DNA of 64,000 bases. Origin: JBMNMU01 sp050953505 (GTDB lineage: Bacteria > Bacillota > Clostridia > Peptostreptococcales > Anaerovoracaceae). Position 1 is the stretch's first letter; every line of letters starts with the position of its first letter. A program made the translations under genes and the position numbers. Shown piece after piece: positions 24,179 to 34,500 of the stretch. Where the stretch lies: the NCBI GenBank assembly GCA_050953505.1, contig JBMNMU010000001.1:2575876-2639875 (forward strand), given 5' to 3'. The notes under the pieces were generated by a model that was not told the DNA's origin, searched no databases, and saw nothing but the letters and a program-made list of their open reading frames with translations.

Positions 24179-26137
24179 ATGAGAAGAGCGAATAACCCTA
24201 AAAGGATTCCTTCCCTATTACTATCTTTGATTATGACTTTCAGTTTTTGCTTTACAGTAATGCCACCTATCACTACGTATGCTACAGAAGGCGAGAGAGC
24301 TCAAATAACCGTTGATAATGTGTCTGCGAGAGCGGGAGAAACCGTCACGGTTGATGTGCAGATTGCCAATTGTGTGGACTTTTTCTCTATGTTATTAGAT
24401 GTTATTTATGATAAGGAAGCCATGACGTTAACGGGGATCGAAAGAGGTCCCGCAACTATAAACGAAGAAGGCAATTTTATGCATAGCACGGTACATGCAA
24501 ACACCGGGTACGGCCGTGTCTTTTTCGAGGGAAATATACCTACAGGACCAACATTCTACATGACCGCCACCGATGATGTCCTATTCACCCTAACCTTTGA
24601 AGTCTCAGAAGTCGCCCCTGCAGGAAACTACGCTATCCAGGTGGCGGAAGTAGATTTCTTCGACCCCCAAGGACAAGCCCTTCCAATGGACATTACCAAC
24701 GGAATTATGGCGGTTCAATCCCAATCCACTGAAGAGGGTGAAGAGGATTACACCGTTTCCCTCCATTCTCCCGCAGCAGATATCAACGGAGGGGAGGCCT
24801 TCACCCTAGATGTGGACATCCATTCTGGTAGCCATACCAGCTTCTATGGCGCCACCATAGAGGTTACATACGACAACGCCAAGGTTACCTTTGACCAAGA
24901 AAGCAGTATCCTTGCATCAGGCTTTGGCATCACATCTACCACAAAAGACAGTATAACTACTCTTAAAATTGTAGGCGCCGATGAAAGTGGATATTCTATG
25001 TCAGACCTTCATTATCAAGTGGCCGGCCTTGTCTTTACAGCTCTACCCGGCACAGCTACGGGAAAAGCCTCCTTCGGTATAGGAGAGAGCCCCATTGTAA
25101 ACAGGCAAAAGGCCGTCCACGATCAGCATGCTTTCAAAGGAGAGGACCTCTCCGTAAATCTTTGGAACTTGACGGTCACTTTCCAAGGTGGCAGCAATGT
25201 TATCATGGAAACCTGCACTGCCTATGTAAAATACAATACACCCGGACTTTATACGGACGCCACCTATTCCACTCCATTCACCCAAGAACCCACGCCTCAG
25301 GCTCACGCCAATTATACCCTGAATACTCCCCTCTGGAATGATGAGAGCCAAATCAATGTGGATTTCAGCTCCATTCAGGGCCACCCTTTTACCGAAAATG
25401 CAATCTATGAATCAACAGCTGTGGCAAGCACCTTTCATGTAGATTCCCCTCATACAGTAACTCCGCTCTCAGGCATCACTGGTGGGCTAGCTACCTATGG
25501 AAGGGACGTCACCTTCCAGGTAATTGCCGACCCCGGCCATGTGATTCACCAGGTGACCTACACCGTTGGAGAAGGAGCATCCCTCCCACTGGAGCCTGGA
25601 ACGGATGGAAATTACACCATACCAGGCGACCAAATCACCGGCCCTATTACCATCAGCATAGCCCAGAAAATTCATGGAACGGTAACCTTTATTCCCAATG
25701 ATGACTTCAAGTCCCTCCCCATTGGATATCAGGTATTGGTATTCACCGTGGACCAAAAGCCGGATACAGGTGCTTATGAGTACAACAATGAAAAGATGTT
25801 TTACTCAAAGAAATATAGCTCCGAGGGCAATCAGGTCTACCTGTACGTGGTCCCCAATGAGGCGACAACCCAAGAAGCAATAGATGTCATTGAAATCAAT
25901 AAGGACGGCGCAGCTGTCAATATAGAGCTGAATAACAACGGGGACGTGAATATCAATGGGGTGGTAAACTCTACGGATAAGGTTTTGACCCATGCGTTAT
26001 ATCAAGGGCTTTGGGCAGAGGATGAATTCCATCAAGTTAGTATGCAGATGCGTTTGGAAGCGGATGTGAATGGCGATAGGAAAGTGGATACCACGGATGC
26101 GCAAAGAATTCAGGCCATCTATTGGGGACTGGACTAA
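24179..26137 (+). CDS. scaffoldin-like protein with two cohesin-type domains and a dockerin
   Basis: A 652-aa exported protein. Residues 1-36 are a signal peptide (LLLSLIMTFSFCFTVMPP). Residues about 40-180 form a cohesin-type domain (ITVDNVSARAGETVTVDVQI ... LLDVIYDKEAMTLTGIE). A second follows at about 195-330 (VSLHSPAADINGGEAFTLDV ... TIEVTYDNAKVTFD). A beta-rich linker with InlB-like features fills 330-570. The C-terminus is a dockerin (NNNGDVNINGVVNSTDKVLT and ADVNGDRKVDTTDAQRIQAI). Such proteins bridge enzymes to a cell-surface anchor in cellulosomes. The start ATG 24179 lies behind AGAGGTTTC. The next gene, 19 nt downstream, is an SLH-anchored cohesin-like protein, so this forms one operon. 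Confidence 0.85.
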   Translation: MRRANNPKRIPSLLLSLIMTFSFCFTVMPPITTYATEGERAQITVDNVSARAGETVTVDVQIANCVDFFSMLLDVIYDKEAMTLTGIERGPATINEEGNFMHSTVHANTGYGRVFFEGNIPTGPTFYMTATDDVLFTLTFEVSEVAPAGNYAIQVAEVDFFDPQGQALPMDITNGIMAVQSQSTEEGEEDYTVSLHSPAADINGGEAFTLDVDIHSGSHTSFYGATIEVTYDNAKVTFDQESSILASGFGITSTTKDSITTLKIVGADESGYSMSDLHYQVAGLVFTALPGTATGKASFGIGESPIVNRQKAVHDQHAFKGEDLSVNLWNLTVTFQGGSNVIMETCTAYVKYNTPGLYTDATYSTPFTQEPTPQAHANYTLNTPLWNDESQINVDFSSIQGHPFTENAIYESTAVASTFHVDSPHTVTPLSGITGGLATYGRDVTFQVIADPGHVIHQVTYTVGEGASLPLEPGTDGNYTIPGDQITGPITISIAQKIHGTVTFIPNDDFKSLPIGYQVLVFTVDQKPDTGAYEYNNEKMFYSKKYSSEGNQVYLYVVPNEATTQEAIDVIEINKDGAAVNIELNNNGDVNINGVVNSTDKVLTHALYQGLWAEDEFHQVSMQMRLEADVNGDRKVDTTDAQRIQAIYWGLD

Positions 26138-26156
26138 GATGAAAGGGGACTAGAAA

Positions 26157-27395
26157 ATGGAAAAGTCTAAAAGAAGAATCGGTATTGGTATCTTGCTCAC
26201 CTTGTTATTATGCCTTGTCTTCCCCGGAGGCCTCCTGGTATATGGAGAGACGGACCATACCCGAAACTATCATTTTGGGACCACGGTAAACCATAGCTCT
26301 TCTGCGGCCGTTGCCGTAGGGGATGAGATAACCATAGAGGTAAAACTTGAGAGAACGGATCAGGAAAAGACCGGCACCTATGCAATGTACTCCATGCAAA
26401 ATGAGATCATTTATGATGGCACCTATTTCTCAGCAGTTGAGGGAAGTGAAGCCCTCGCCCCAGGCTATACATTTAATGTGGGCACCATGGACGATGGCAT
26501 TGGAAAGCGAGTTATCCTGAGTAAGATGGCCAATAGCGCGGAAGGAGACGACGCCTCTGATAGCCAAACCATTGCTACATTTAAGCTCAAAGCTTTAAAG
26601 GCAGGAAAGGATTTGCCTATTAGGTGTAAAGATTACAAGGTGAATTCAAAAATAGGCCATATCTATAACTCAACAGCAAATCAAGTTGCCGTGACCATTT
26701 CCGGTTCCTCGCAGCCTGCTCCTTTGCCGGGAGGTAGCGCCCCAGGTGGAATTGCGCCAGGAGATGGGGAATCGACTGGGGAAGGAGTGGGTGATAATGG
26801 ACTTGGGCCAGGGGAGCAGGCCACCGCGCCTGGAATACACGTTTGTCCTTGCGAGCCCTATATAGATGTGAATCCGTTCCTTTGGTTTCATGACGCTACT
26901 GACTTTGTGCTTGAAAAGGGCTTATTTGTAGGAACCTCGGACACCACATTTGAGCCTAATCGGGCCATGAATCGGGCAATGCTCGTTACAGTGCTTTGGC
27001 GTCTGGAAGGAAAGCCGGTTGTTCCTGAGAGCAAGGCCTTTAGGGATGTGCCAAAAGGTAGCTGGTATGCCGATGCTGTCCGCTGGGCCAATGCCAACCA
27101 GGTAGTGGCGGGCTATGGCAACGGTTTGTTCGGCCCCCATGATCCTGTTACGAGAGAACAAATGGTTTCCATCCTGTACTGCTACGCACAGTCCAAGGGT
27201 ATTGATATCGACATGGAAGAAAAGAAAGACAGCCTTACAGAGTTTACCGACCTAGGACAGGTGTCCAACTGGGCCCTTCCCGGGATGAAGTGGGCCGTTG
27301 CGGGCGGAATCATTAAAGGGATATCCCCAACCACACTGCAGCCAAGTGAAAGTGCTACAAGGGCCCATGTCGCTTCTATTTTTATGAGATTTTAG
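26157..27395 (+). CDS. cell-surface anchor protein with cohesin-like and SLH domains
   Basis: A 412-aa protein with an N-terminal signal peptide (GIGILLTLLLCLVFPGGLLVYG). A cohesin-like beta domain spans about residues 35-180 (VAVGDEITIEVKLERTD ... LKALKAGKDLPI). A Gly/Pro-rich linker (APGGIAPGDGESTGEG) leads to three SLH repeats (about 235-412: YIDVNPFLWFHDATDFVLEK, FRDVPKGSWYADAVRWANAN, FTDLGQVSNWALPGMKWAVA). SLH repeats attach proteins to wall pyruvylated polymers. Together with the scaffoldin upstream this resembles the anchoring proteins of cellulosomal clostridia. It ends the operon; a strong terminator follows. Confidence 0.87.
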   Translation: MEKSKRRIGIGILLTLLLCLVFPGGLLVYGETDHTRNYHFGTTVNHSSSAAVAVGDEITIEVKLERTDQEKTGTYAMYSMQNEIIYDGTYFSAVEGSEALAPGYTFNVGTMDDGIGKRVILSKMANSAEGDDASDSQTIATFKLKALKAGKDLPIRCKDYKVNSKIGHIYNSTANQVAVTISGSSQPAPLPGGSAPGGIAPGDGESTGEGVGDNGLGPGEQATAPGIHVCPCEPYIDVNPFLWFHDATDFVLEKGLFVGTSDTTFEPNRAMNRAMLVTVLWRLEGKPVVPESKAFRDVPKGSWYADAVRWANANQVVAGYGNGLFGPHDPVTREQMVSILYCYAQSKGIDIDMEEKKDSLTEFTDLGQVSNWALPGMKWAVAGGIIKGISPTTLQPSESATRAHVASIFMRF

Positions 27396-27420
27396 ATGGG
27401 TACGGGGAAGTACTCAATAG

Positions 27421-27460
27421 AAAACCACCCTCAGCAAGATAAATTCTGAGGGTGGTTTTA
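27421..27460 (+). terminator. Rho-independent terminator of the cohesin/dockerin cluster
   Basis: AAAACCACCCTCAG (27421-27434) pairs perfectly with CTGAGGGTGGTTTT (27446-27459). Confidence 0.92.
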
Positions 27461-27541
27461 GATTCCAATAATTTACAAAAATGTTTTTGCTATTATAACT
27501 AAAGTTTTGACCACAATAGCCGAACAAAAAGATTTGATCTA

Positions 27542-27570
27542 TTGACTTGATTGGATAAGAGTGGTAATAT
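27542..27570 (+). promoter_or_regulatory. probable sigma-A promoter upstream of the MpsC-like gene
   Basis: TTGACT (27542-27547), a 17-bp spacer and TAATAT (27565-27570). It would give a 5' leader of about 175 nt, in which no known riboswitch is recognised. Confidence 0.55.
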
Positions 27571-27752
27571 AAGAATCAAATATACCTATACGGAATCTTT
27601 ATAACCTGGCTTCGAATCTTGCCTGATGACCCTGCGTCAATGAACTGTACATCTTTTTTCAACAAATCATTTAAGATCGCAACCATATAGAGATAAACGC
27701 TCTACTATTATAGCTCTATAACAGGATGGCGTATTTGTAGGAGGTGTAGCCA

Positions 27753-28127
27753 GTGAAACAAAAGGACAACCACGTAGAGGCTAGCTTGAAAAGAGAAATA
27801 ACAAGGCTTTATAAAGCCACCTATGGGAAAGGCCCTGAGACAACAGTGGTTAGGATATTTGAAAACATTGCCATTGTTAGATTAGAAGGCGCATTGACAC
27901 AGCTGGAACTATCCCTTATAGACACTGATAAAGGCAGTAAACTGGTTAGAGAGATCAGAGATCGGCTAGTAGAAGAGCATGTTTTCATTTATGTGCCAGT
28001 GTTTGAAAAGATTGCTAAGGCGAAGCTGGACAACCTCAGCTACACCATATCCAATGACAAGAGTACAGTATATATGTTTTTAATATTTGAAGAGGTAATT
28101 AACAAGGCTGAAATTACCGCAGTATAA
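27753..28127 (+). CDS. DUF2294/MpsC-like protein, 124 aa
   Basis: The frame starts at GTG 27753 behind a strong TAGGAGGTGTAG. The product is a compact 124-aa alpha/beta protein with the DUF2294 pattern YKATYGKGPETTVVRIFENI and EGALTQLELSLID. The Pfam family has been renamed MpsC after a proposed membrane-potential-generating system, but the biochemical role of stand-alone members is unclear. There is no membrane segment. Flanking terminators make it a single-gene unit. Confidence 0.75.
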   Translation: MKQKDNHVEASLKREITRLYKATYGKGPETTVVRIFENIAIVRLEGALTQLELSLIDTDKGSKLVREIRDRLVEEHVFIYVPVFEKIAKAKLDNLSYTISNDKSTVYMFLIFEEVINKAEITAV

Positions 28128-28248
28128 GCTTCAGTTAAGTGATACATACAATGGAATAATAGGATAGACAGGCCCTCACAGTCGTTCTATCCCCAACGCG
28201 TGCAACTAATGGATGTTTTGTGAGCCCATAAGCTTCAGAAATATCTAT

Positions 28249-28294
28249 AACGGCATTAATAAGTGTAACAGCTTATTAATGTCGTTTTTTATTT
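28249..28294 (+). terminator. Rho-independent terminator after the MpsC-like gene
   Basis: AACGGCATTAATAAG (28249-28263) pairs with CTTATTAATGTCGTT (28272-28286), followed by TTTTATTT. Confidence 0.88.
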
Positions 28295-28532
28295 ACAAAA
28301 ACCTTGCATAGCTTATGGGAAAGACCATCTTCTAGAGCCATGTGATTAAAATCTGAAAACAAATTTTCCTAAAGGGCCCACTTGGACATGATGGTAGGAA
28401 GGAAAATACGAAGAGAGCATCTATGAGAAAAGCATCTTAATCAAAGAAACCTCATCAATATCTGAAGGAGCGTGATAGGACAGGCGAGACAAGCCGATAA
28501 CGAAGTAGCTAACCTAAAAGGAGGAAACGATT
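28295..28532 (+). promoter_or_regulatory. long 5' region of the giant SLH gene
   Basis: There are 238 bases between the preceding terminator and the start codon. A small hairpin GGC-GAGACAA-GCC lies at about 28483-28496, and AAAGGAGGAAACG is a strong ribosome binding site. I could not recognise a promoter of high quality or a known riboswitch class. Confidence 0.3.
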
Positions 28533-31500
28533 ATGAAATCAAGTTTCAGTAAATCCAGAAAAAGGACAGCGATTGTAGTCATCGCATGCATGATTATGAC
28601 GATGATACCCGGCTTAGCCTTTGGTTTAGAAGCATCTGACATTTCAGGCCACTGGGCTGAAGAGAAAATCCAGAGCTGGATTGATCAAGAGCTTATAAAA
28701 GGCTATGAGGATGGTACATTTAAACCGGAGAACAACATTACAAGGGCGGAGTTTATGACCCTGGTAAATGGTGCCTTTGACTATACAGAGACAGAAGAAA
28801 TCAGTTTCTCTGATGTAGCAGAGGATGCCTGGTACGCAGAAGCCGTGAAAAAGGCAAAGGCTGCAGGTTATATTACAGGCTATCCAGACAATACCATGAG
28901 ACCGGACAGCCCTATCAGCCGGGAAGAAGCAGCCACTATTATCACAGGGATTACACAAGTAGAAGGCAATCCGGAAGGCAAGACAAGCTTCACTGATGAT
29001 AAAAGCCTTAGCTGGAGCAGAGATGCCGTAGCGGCAGTTTCAGAAACAAAGATAATGAATGGCTATCCAGATGGCAGCTTTATGCCACAGAATCTCATCA
29101 AACGAGGAGAGGCAGTAGTTGCTCTAGACGGCGCATTAAGCTATAGCAAAGCCAGTGTAATATATGATGAGGCAGGAACTTATGGTCCTGCAGTAGGGAC
29201 TACAGAGGTAGAGGGGGATGTTATTGTCCTCGTCAAGGATGTTACCCTTAGAAACATGGTTGTTAAAGGCAATCTTATCGTCAGTAAGAATGTTGGTGAC
29301 GGAGATGTCACTTTAGATAGCGTAACCGTAAAGGGTGAATCCAGATTTTATGGTGGCGGTGAAAACAGTATTATCATCATCGATTCTACCCTTGGAAATG
29401 TAACTATTTATAAGGAAAACGATAAAATACGTATCGTCATTTCCGGTAGCACTACTGTTGAAGGACTTGAAGTAAATTCAGGAGCTATTATTGAGACAAG
29501 CGGCTTAACAGGTAGCAACGCTGGTTTCCAGGAAATCATACTGGATGCAGACGAGGATGATGTTATTGTATTGAGAGGTACATTCGGACAGGTTGATGTA
29601 CAATCAGCCGGTATAGAGGTTCAGGTTCCAAGCGGAAGCACCGTAAATAACCTTATCCTGAATGGCGCTACTGACGTAACCGGCACAGGTACTATTACCA
29701 ACGCACAGGTTAATGCAGGGGGTGTTTCCTTTGAAACAGAACCTAAGAAGGTAGAAACTGCAACGGGAATTACACCTCCTGTTATTGAAGCACCAGCACC
29801 TGTAGTGTCAGGTGGAGGCGGCGGTGGCAGCACAAGTGTAGCCGTAAGTGCTATTAGTGTTAATAAAACAGCAGTAACATTAGCTGTTGGAGCAACAGAA
29901 ACATTAGTAGTAACATTTGATCCGACAAATGCAACCAATAAAAATGTTACTTGGACAACAAGTGATGAAGGTGTAGCAACAGTTGCTAATGGTGTTGTTA
30001 CTGCTGTAGGTGAAGGAACAGCAACAATTACGGCAACATCTAATAATGGTAAGACAGCGACATGTGCTGTAACTGTTGAAGAAGCCCTAGTAGTAGAATA
30101 TGCCGAAGTTAAAGCGGCGACTGAGAGCGACCTTATAAAAGATGGTTACACTACAGAGAGTGTAAAGAAAGTAAACTATGCTAACCTGGAAGTAGTTCAA
30201 GATGATGCTAATGTAACCATCACTGGTAAGGACTTAGTAAAAGTTACCCAAGCAGATTTCCCATTAGCAGGATTTGGTGACTATACTATTCCTACAGAGG
30301 GCATATCTTCAACTGAATTTGCCTTAATAGCTTGGATGGTAGGCGAGGAACCACATATCTGGATAATTGGTGATGCTACCAAGACCTTCAATGTAACATG
30401 GGACGAAGTAGAATACACCATAGATGTTGAAGGCCTTAATTGGGGAGTAGAGCCAATAGAGTCAGAAGCAACCATCACCCTTGATGGCGAAGAAGATTAC
30501 ACTAATGAAGGGTATGACAATGAGATAACTCTAGCTGATGGCAAGGTAACAGGCACACTGGCATACCACGAAGAAGATCCAACCGGAATGGGCTTTGGAG
30601 ATTATGAGCATCATTTCATGGTATTTAAAGTAGCCGGACTTGCTGACGGAGCAACAGTTACCATTGAAGGTAAAGAGAATGGCGTAGAAAGTATTACCAC
30701 CTATACTCTAACCAAAGAAAGTGAAGTGTTTGTTTGGGGTGTAGAAGAAGGCGAAGATACAATTACCATAACCGTTGATAAGGACGGAGCAGGCGAAGCA
30801 TACACTGCTAAGACCTATACGCTGGATCTTAGTGAAGTAACCTTAGAAAAAGCTCCAGTAGAGCCAATAGAGTCAGAAGCAACCATCACCCTTGATGGCG
30901 AAGAAGATTACACTAATGAAGGGTATGACAATGAGATAACTCTAGCTGATGGCAAGGTAACAGGCACACTGGCATACCACGAAGAAGATCCAACCGGAAT
31001 GGGCTTTGGAGATTATGAGCATCATTTCATGGTATTTAAAGTAGCCGGACTTGCTGACGGAGCAACAGTTACCATTGAAGGTAAAGAGAATGGCGTAGAA
31101 AGTATTACCACCTATACTCTAACCAAAGAAAGTGAAGTGTTTGTTTGGGGTGTAGAAGAAGGCGAAGATACAATTACCATAACCGTTGATAAGGACGGAG
31201 CAGGCGAAGCATACACTGCTAAGACCTATACGCTGGATCTTAGTGAAGTAACCTTAGAAAAAGCTCCAGTAGAGCCAATAGAGTCAGAAGCAACCATCAC
31301 CCTTGATGGCGAAGAAGATTACACTAATGAAGGGTATGACAATGAGATAACTCTAGCTGATGGCAAGGTAACAGGCACACTGGCATACCACGAAGAAGAT
31401 CCAACCGGAATGGGCTTTGGAGATTATGAGCATCATTTCATGGTATTTAAAGTAGCCGGACTTGCTGACGGAGCAACAGTTACCATTGAAGGTAAAGAGA

Positions 31501-34500
31501 ATGGCGTAGAAAGTATTACCACCTATACTCTAACCAAAGAAAGTGAAGTGTTTGTTTGGGGTGTAGAAGAAGGCGAAGATACAATTACCATAACCGTTGA
31601 TAAGGACGGAGCAGGCGAAGCATACACTGCTAAGACCTATACGCTGGATCTTAGTGAAGTAACCTTAGAAAAAGCTCCAGTAGAGCCAATAGAGTCAGAA
31701 GCAACCATCACCCTTGATGGCGAAGAAGATTACACTAATGAAGGGTATGACAATGAGATAACTCTAGCTGATGGCAAGGTAACAGGCACACTGGCATACC
31801 ACGAAGAAGATCCAACCGGAATGGGCTTTGGAGATTATGAGCATCATTTCATGGTATTTAAAGTAGCCGGACTTGCTGACGGAGCAACAGTTACCATTGA
31901 AGGTAAAGAGAATGGCGTAGAAAGTATTACCACCTATACTCTAACCAAAGAAAGTGAAGTGTTTGTTTGGGGTGTAGAAGAAGGCGAAGATACAATTACC
32001 ATAACCGTTGATAAGGACGGAGCAGGCGAAGCATACACTGCTAAGACCTATACGCTGGATCTTAGTGAAGTAACCTTAGAAAAAGCTCCAGTAGAGCCAA
32101 TAGAGTCAGAAGCAACCATCACCCTTGATGGCGAAGAAGATTACACTAATGAAGGGTATGACAATGAGATAACTCTAGCTGATGGCAAGGTAACAGGCAC
32201 ACTGGCATACCACGAAGAAGATCCAACCGGAATGGGCTTTGGAGATTATGAGCATCATTTCATGGTATTTAAAGTAGCCGGACTTGCTGACGGAGCAACA
32301 GTTACCATTGAAGGTAAAGAGAATGGCGTAGAAAGTATTACCACCTATACTCTAACCAAAGAAAGTGAAGTGTTTGTTTGGGGTGTAGAAGAAGGCGAAG
32401 ATACAATTACCATAACCGTTGATAAGGACGGAGCAGGCGAAGCATACACTGCTAAGACCTATACGCTGGATCTTAGTGAAGTAACCTTAGAAAAAGCTCC
32501 AGTAGAGCCAATAGAGTCAGAAGCAACCATCACCCTTGATGGCGAAGAAGATTACACTAATGAAGGGTATGACAATGAGATAACTCTAGCTGATGGCAAG
32601 GTAACAGGCACACTGGCATACCACGAAGAAGATCCAACCGGAATGGGCTTTGGAGATTATGAGCATCATTTCATGGTATTTAAAGTAGCCGGACTTGCTG
32701 ACGGAGCAACAGTTACCATTGAAGGTAAAGAGAATGGCGTAGAAAGTATTACCACCTATACTCTAACCAAAGAAAGTGAAGTGTTTGTTTGGGGTGTAGA
32801 AGAAGGCGAAGATACAATTACCATAACCGTTGATAAGGACGGAGCAGGCGAAGCATACACTGCTAAGACCTATACGCTGGATCTTAGTGAAGTAACCTTA
32901 GAAAAAGCTCCAGTAGAGCCAATAGAGTCAGAAGCAACCATCACCCTTGATGGCGAAGAAGATTACACTAATGAAGGGTATGACAATGAGATAACTCTAG
33001 CTGATGGCAAGGTAACAGGCACACTGGCATACCACGAAGAAGATCCAACCGGAATGGGCTTTGGAGATTATGAGCATCATTTCATGGTATTTAAAGTAGC
33101 CGGACTTGCTGACGGAGCAACAGTTACCATTGAAGGTAAAGAGAATGGCGTAGAAAGTATTACCACCTATACTCTAACCAAAGAAAGTGAAGTGTTTGTT
33201 TGGGGTGTAGAAGAAGGCGAAGATACAATTACCATAACCGTTGATAAGGACGGAGCAGGCGAAGCATACACTGCTAAGACCTATACGCTGGATCTTAGTG
33301 AAGTAACCTTAGAAAAAGCTCCAGTAGAGCCAATAGAGTCAGAAGCAACCATCACCCTTGATGGCGAAGAAGATTACACTAATGAAGGGTATGACAATGA
33401 GATAACTCTAGCTGATGGCAAGGTAACAGGCACACTGGCATACCACGAAGAAGATCCAACCGGAATGGGCTTTGGAGATTATGAGCATCATTTCATGGTA
33501 TTTAAAGTAGCCGGACTTGCTGACGGAGCAACAGTTACCATTGAAGGTAAAGAGAATGGCGTAGAAAGTATTACCACCTATACTCTAACCAAAGAAAGTG
33601 AAGTGTTTGTTTGGGGTGTAGAAGAAGGCGAAGATACAATTACCATAACCGTTGATAAGGACGGAGCAGGCGAAGCATACACTGCTAAGACCTATACGCT
33701 GGATCTTAGTGAAGTAACCTTAGAAAAAGCTCCAGTAGAGCCAATAGAGTCAGAAGCAACCATCACCCTTGATGGCGAAGAAGATTACACTAATGAAGGG
33801 TATGACAATGAGATAACTCTAGCTGATGGCAAGGTAACAGGCACACTGGCATACCACGAAGAAGATCCAACCGGAATGGGCTTTGGAGATTATGAGCATC
33901 ATTTCATGGTATTTAAAGTAGCCGGACTTGCTGACGGAGCAACAGTTACCATTGAAGGTAAAGAGAATGGCGTAGAAAGTATTACCACCTATACTCTAAC
34001 CAAAGAAAGTGAAGTGTTTGTTTGGGGTGTAGAAGAAGGCGAAGATACAATTACCATAACCGTTGATAAGGACGGAGCAGGCGAAGCATACACTGCTAAG
34101 ACCTATACGCTGGATCTTAGTGAAGTAACCTTAGAAAAAGCTCCAGTAGAGCCAATAGAGTCAGAAGCAACCATCACCCTTGATGGCGAAGAAGATTACA
34201 CTAATGAAGGGTATGACAATGAGATAACTCTAGCTGATGGCAAGGTAACAGGCACACTGGCATACCACGAAGAAGATCCAACCGGAATGGGCTTTGGAGA
34301 TTATGAGCATCATTTCATGGTATTTAAAGTAGCCGGACTTGCTGACGGAGCAACAGTTACCATTGAAGGTAAAGAGAATGGCGTAGAAAGTATTACCACC
34401 TATACTCTAACCAAAGAAAGTGAAGTGTTTGTTTGGGGTGTAGAAGAAGGCGAAGATACAATTACCATAACCGTTGATAAGGACGGAGCAGGCGAAGCAT

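Noticed and set aside
28295..28532. Riboswitch in the giant gene's leader
   Set aside because: Cyclic-di-GMP and other common class signatures were looked for by eye and none matched.
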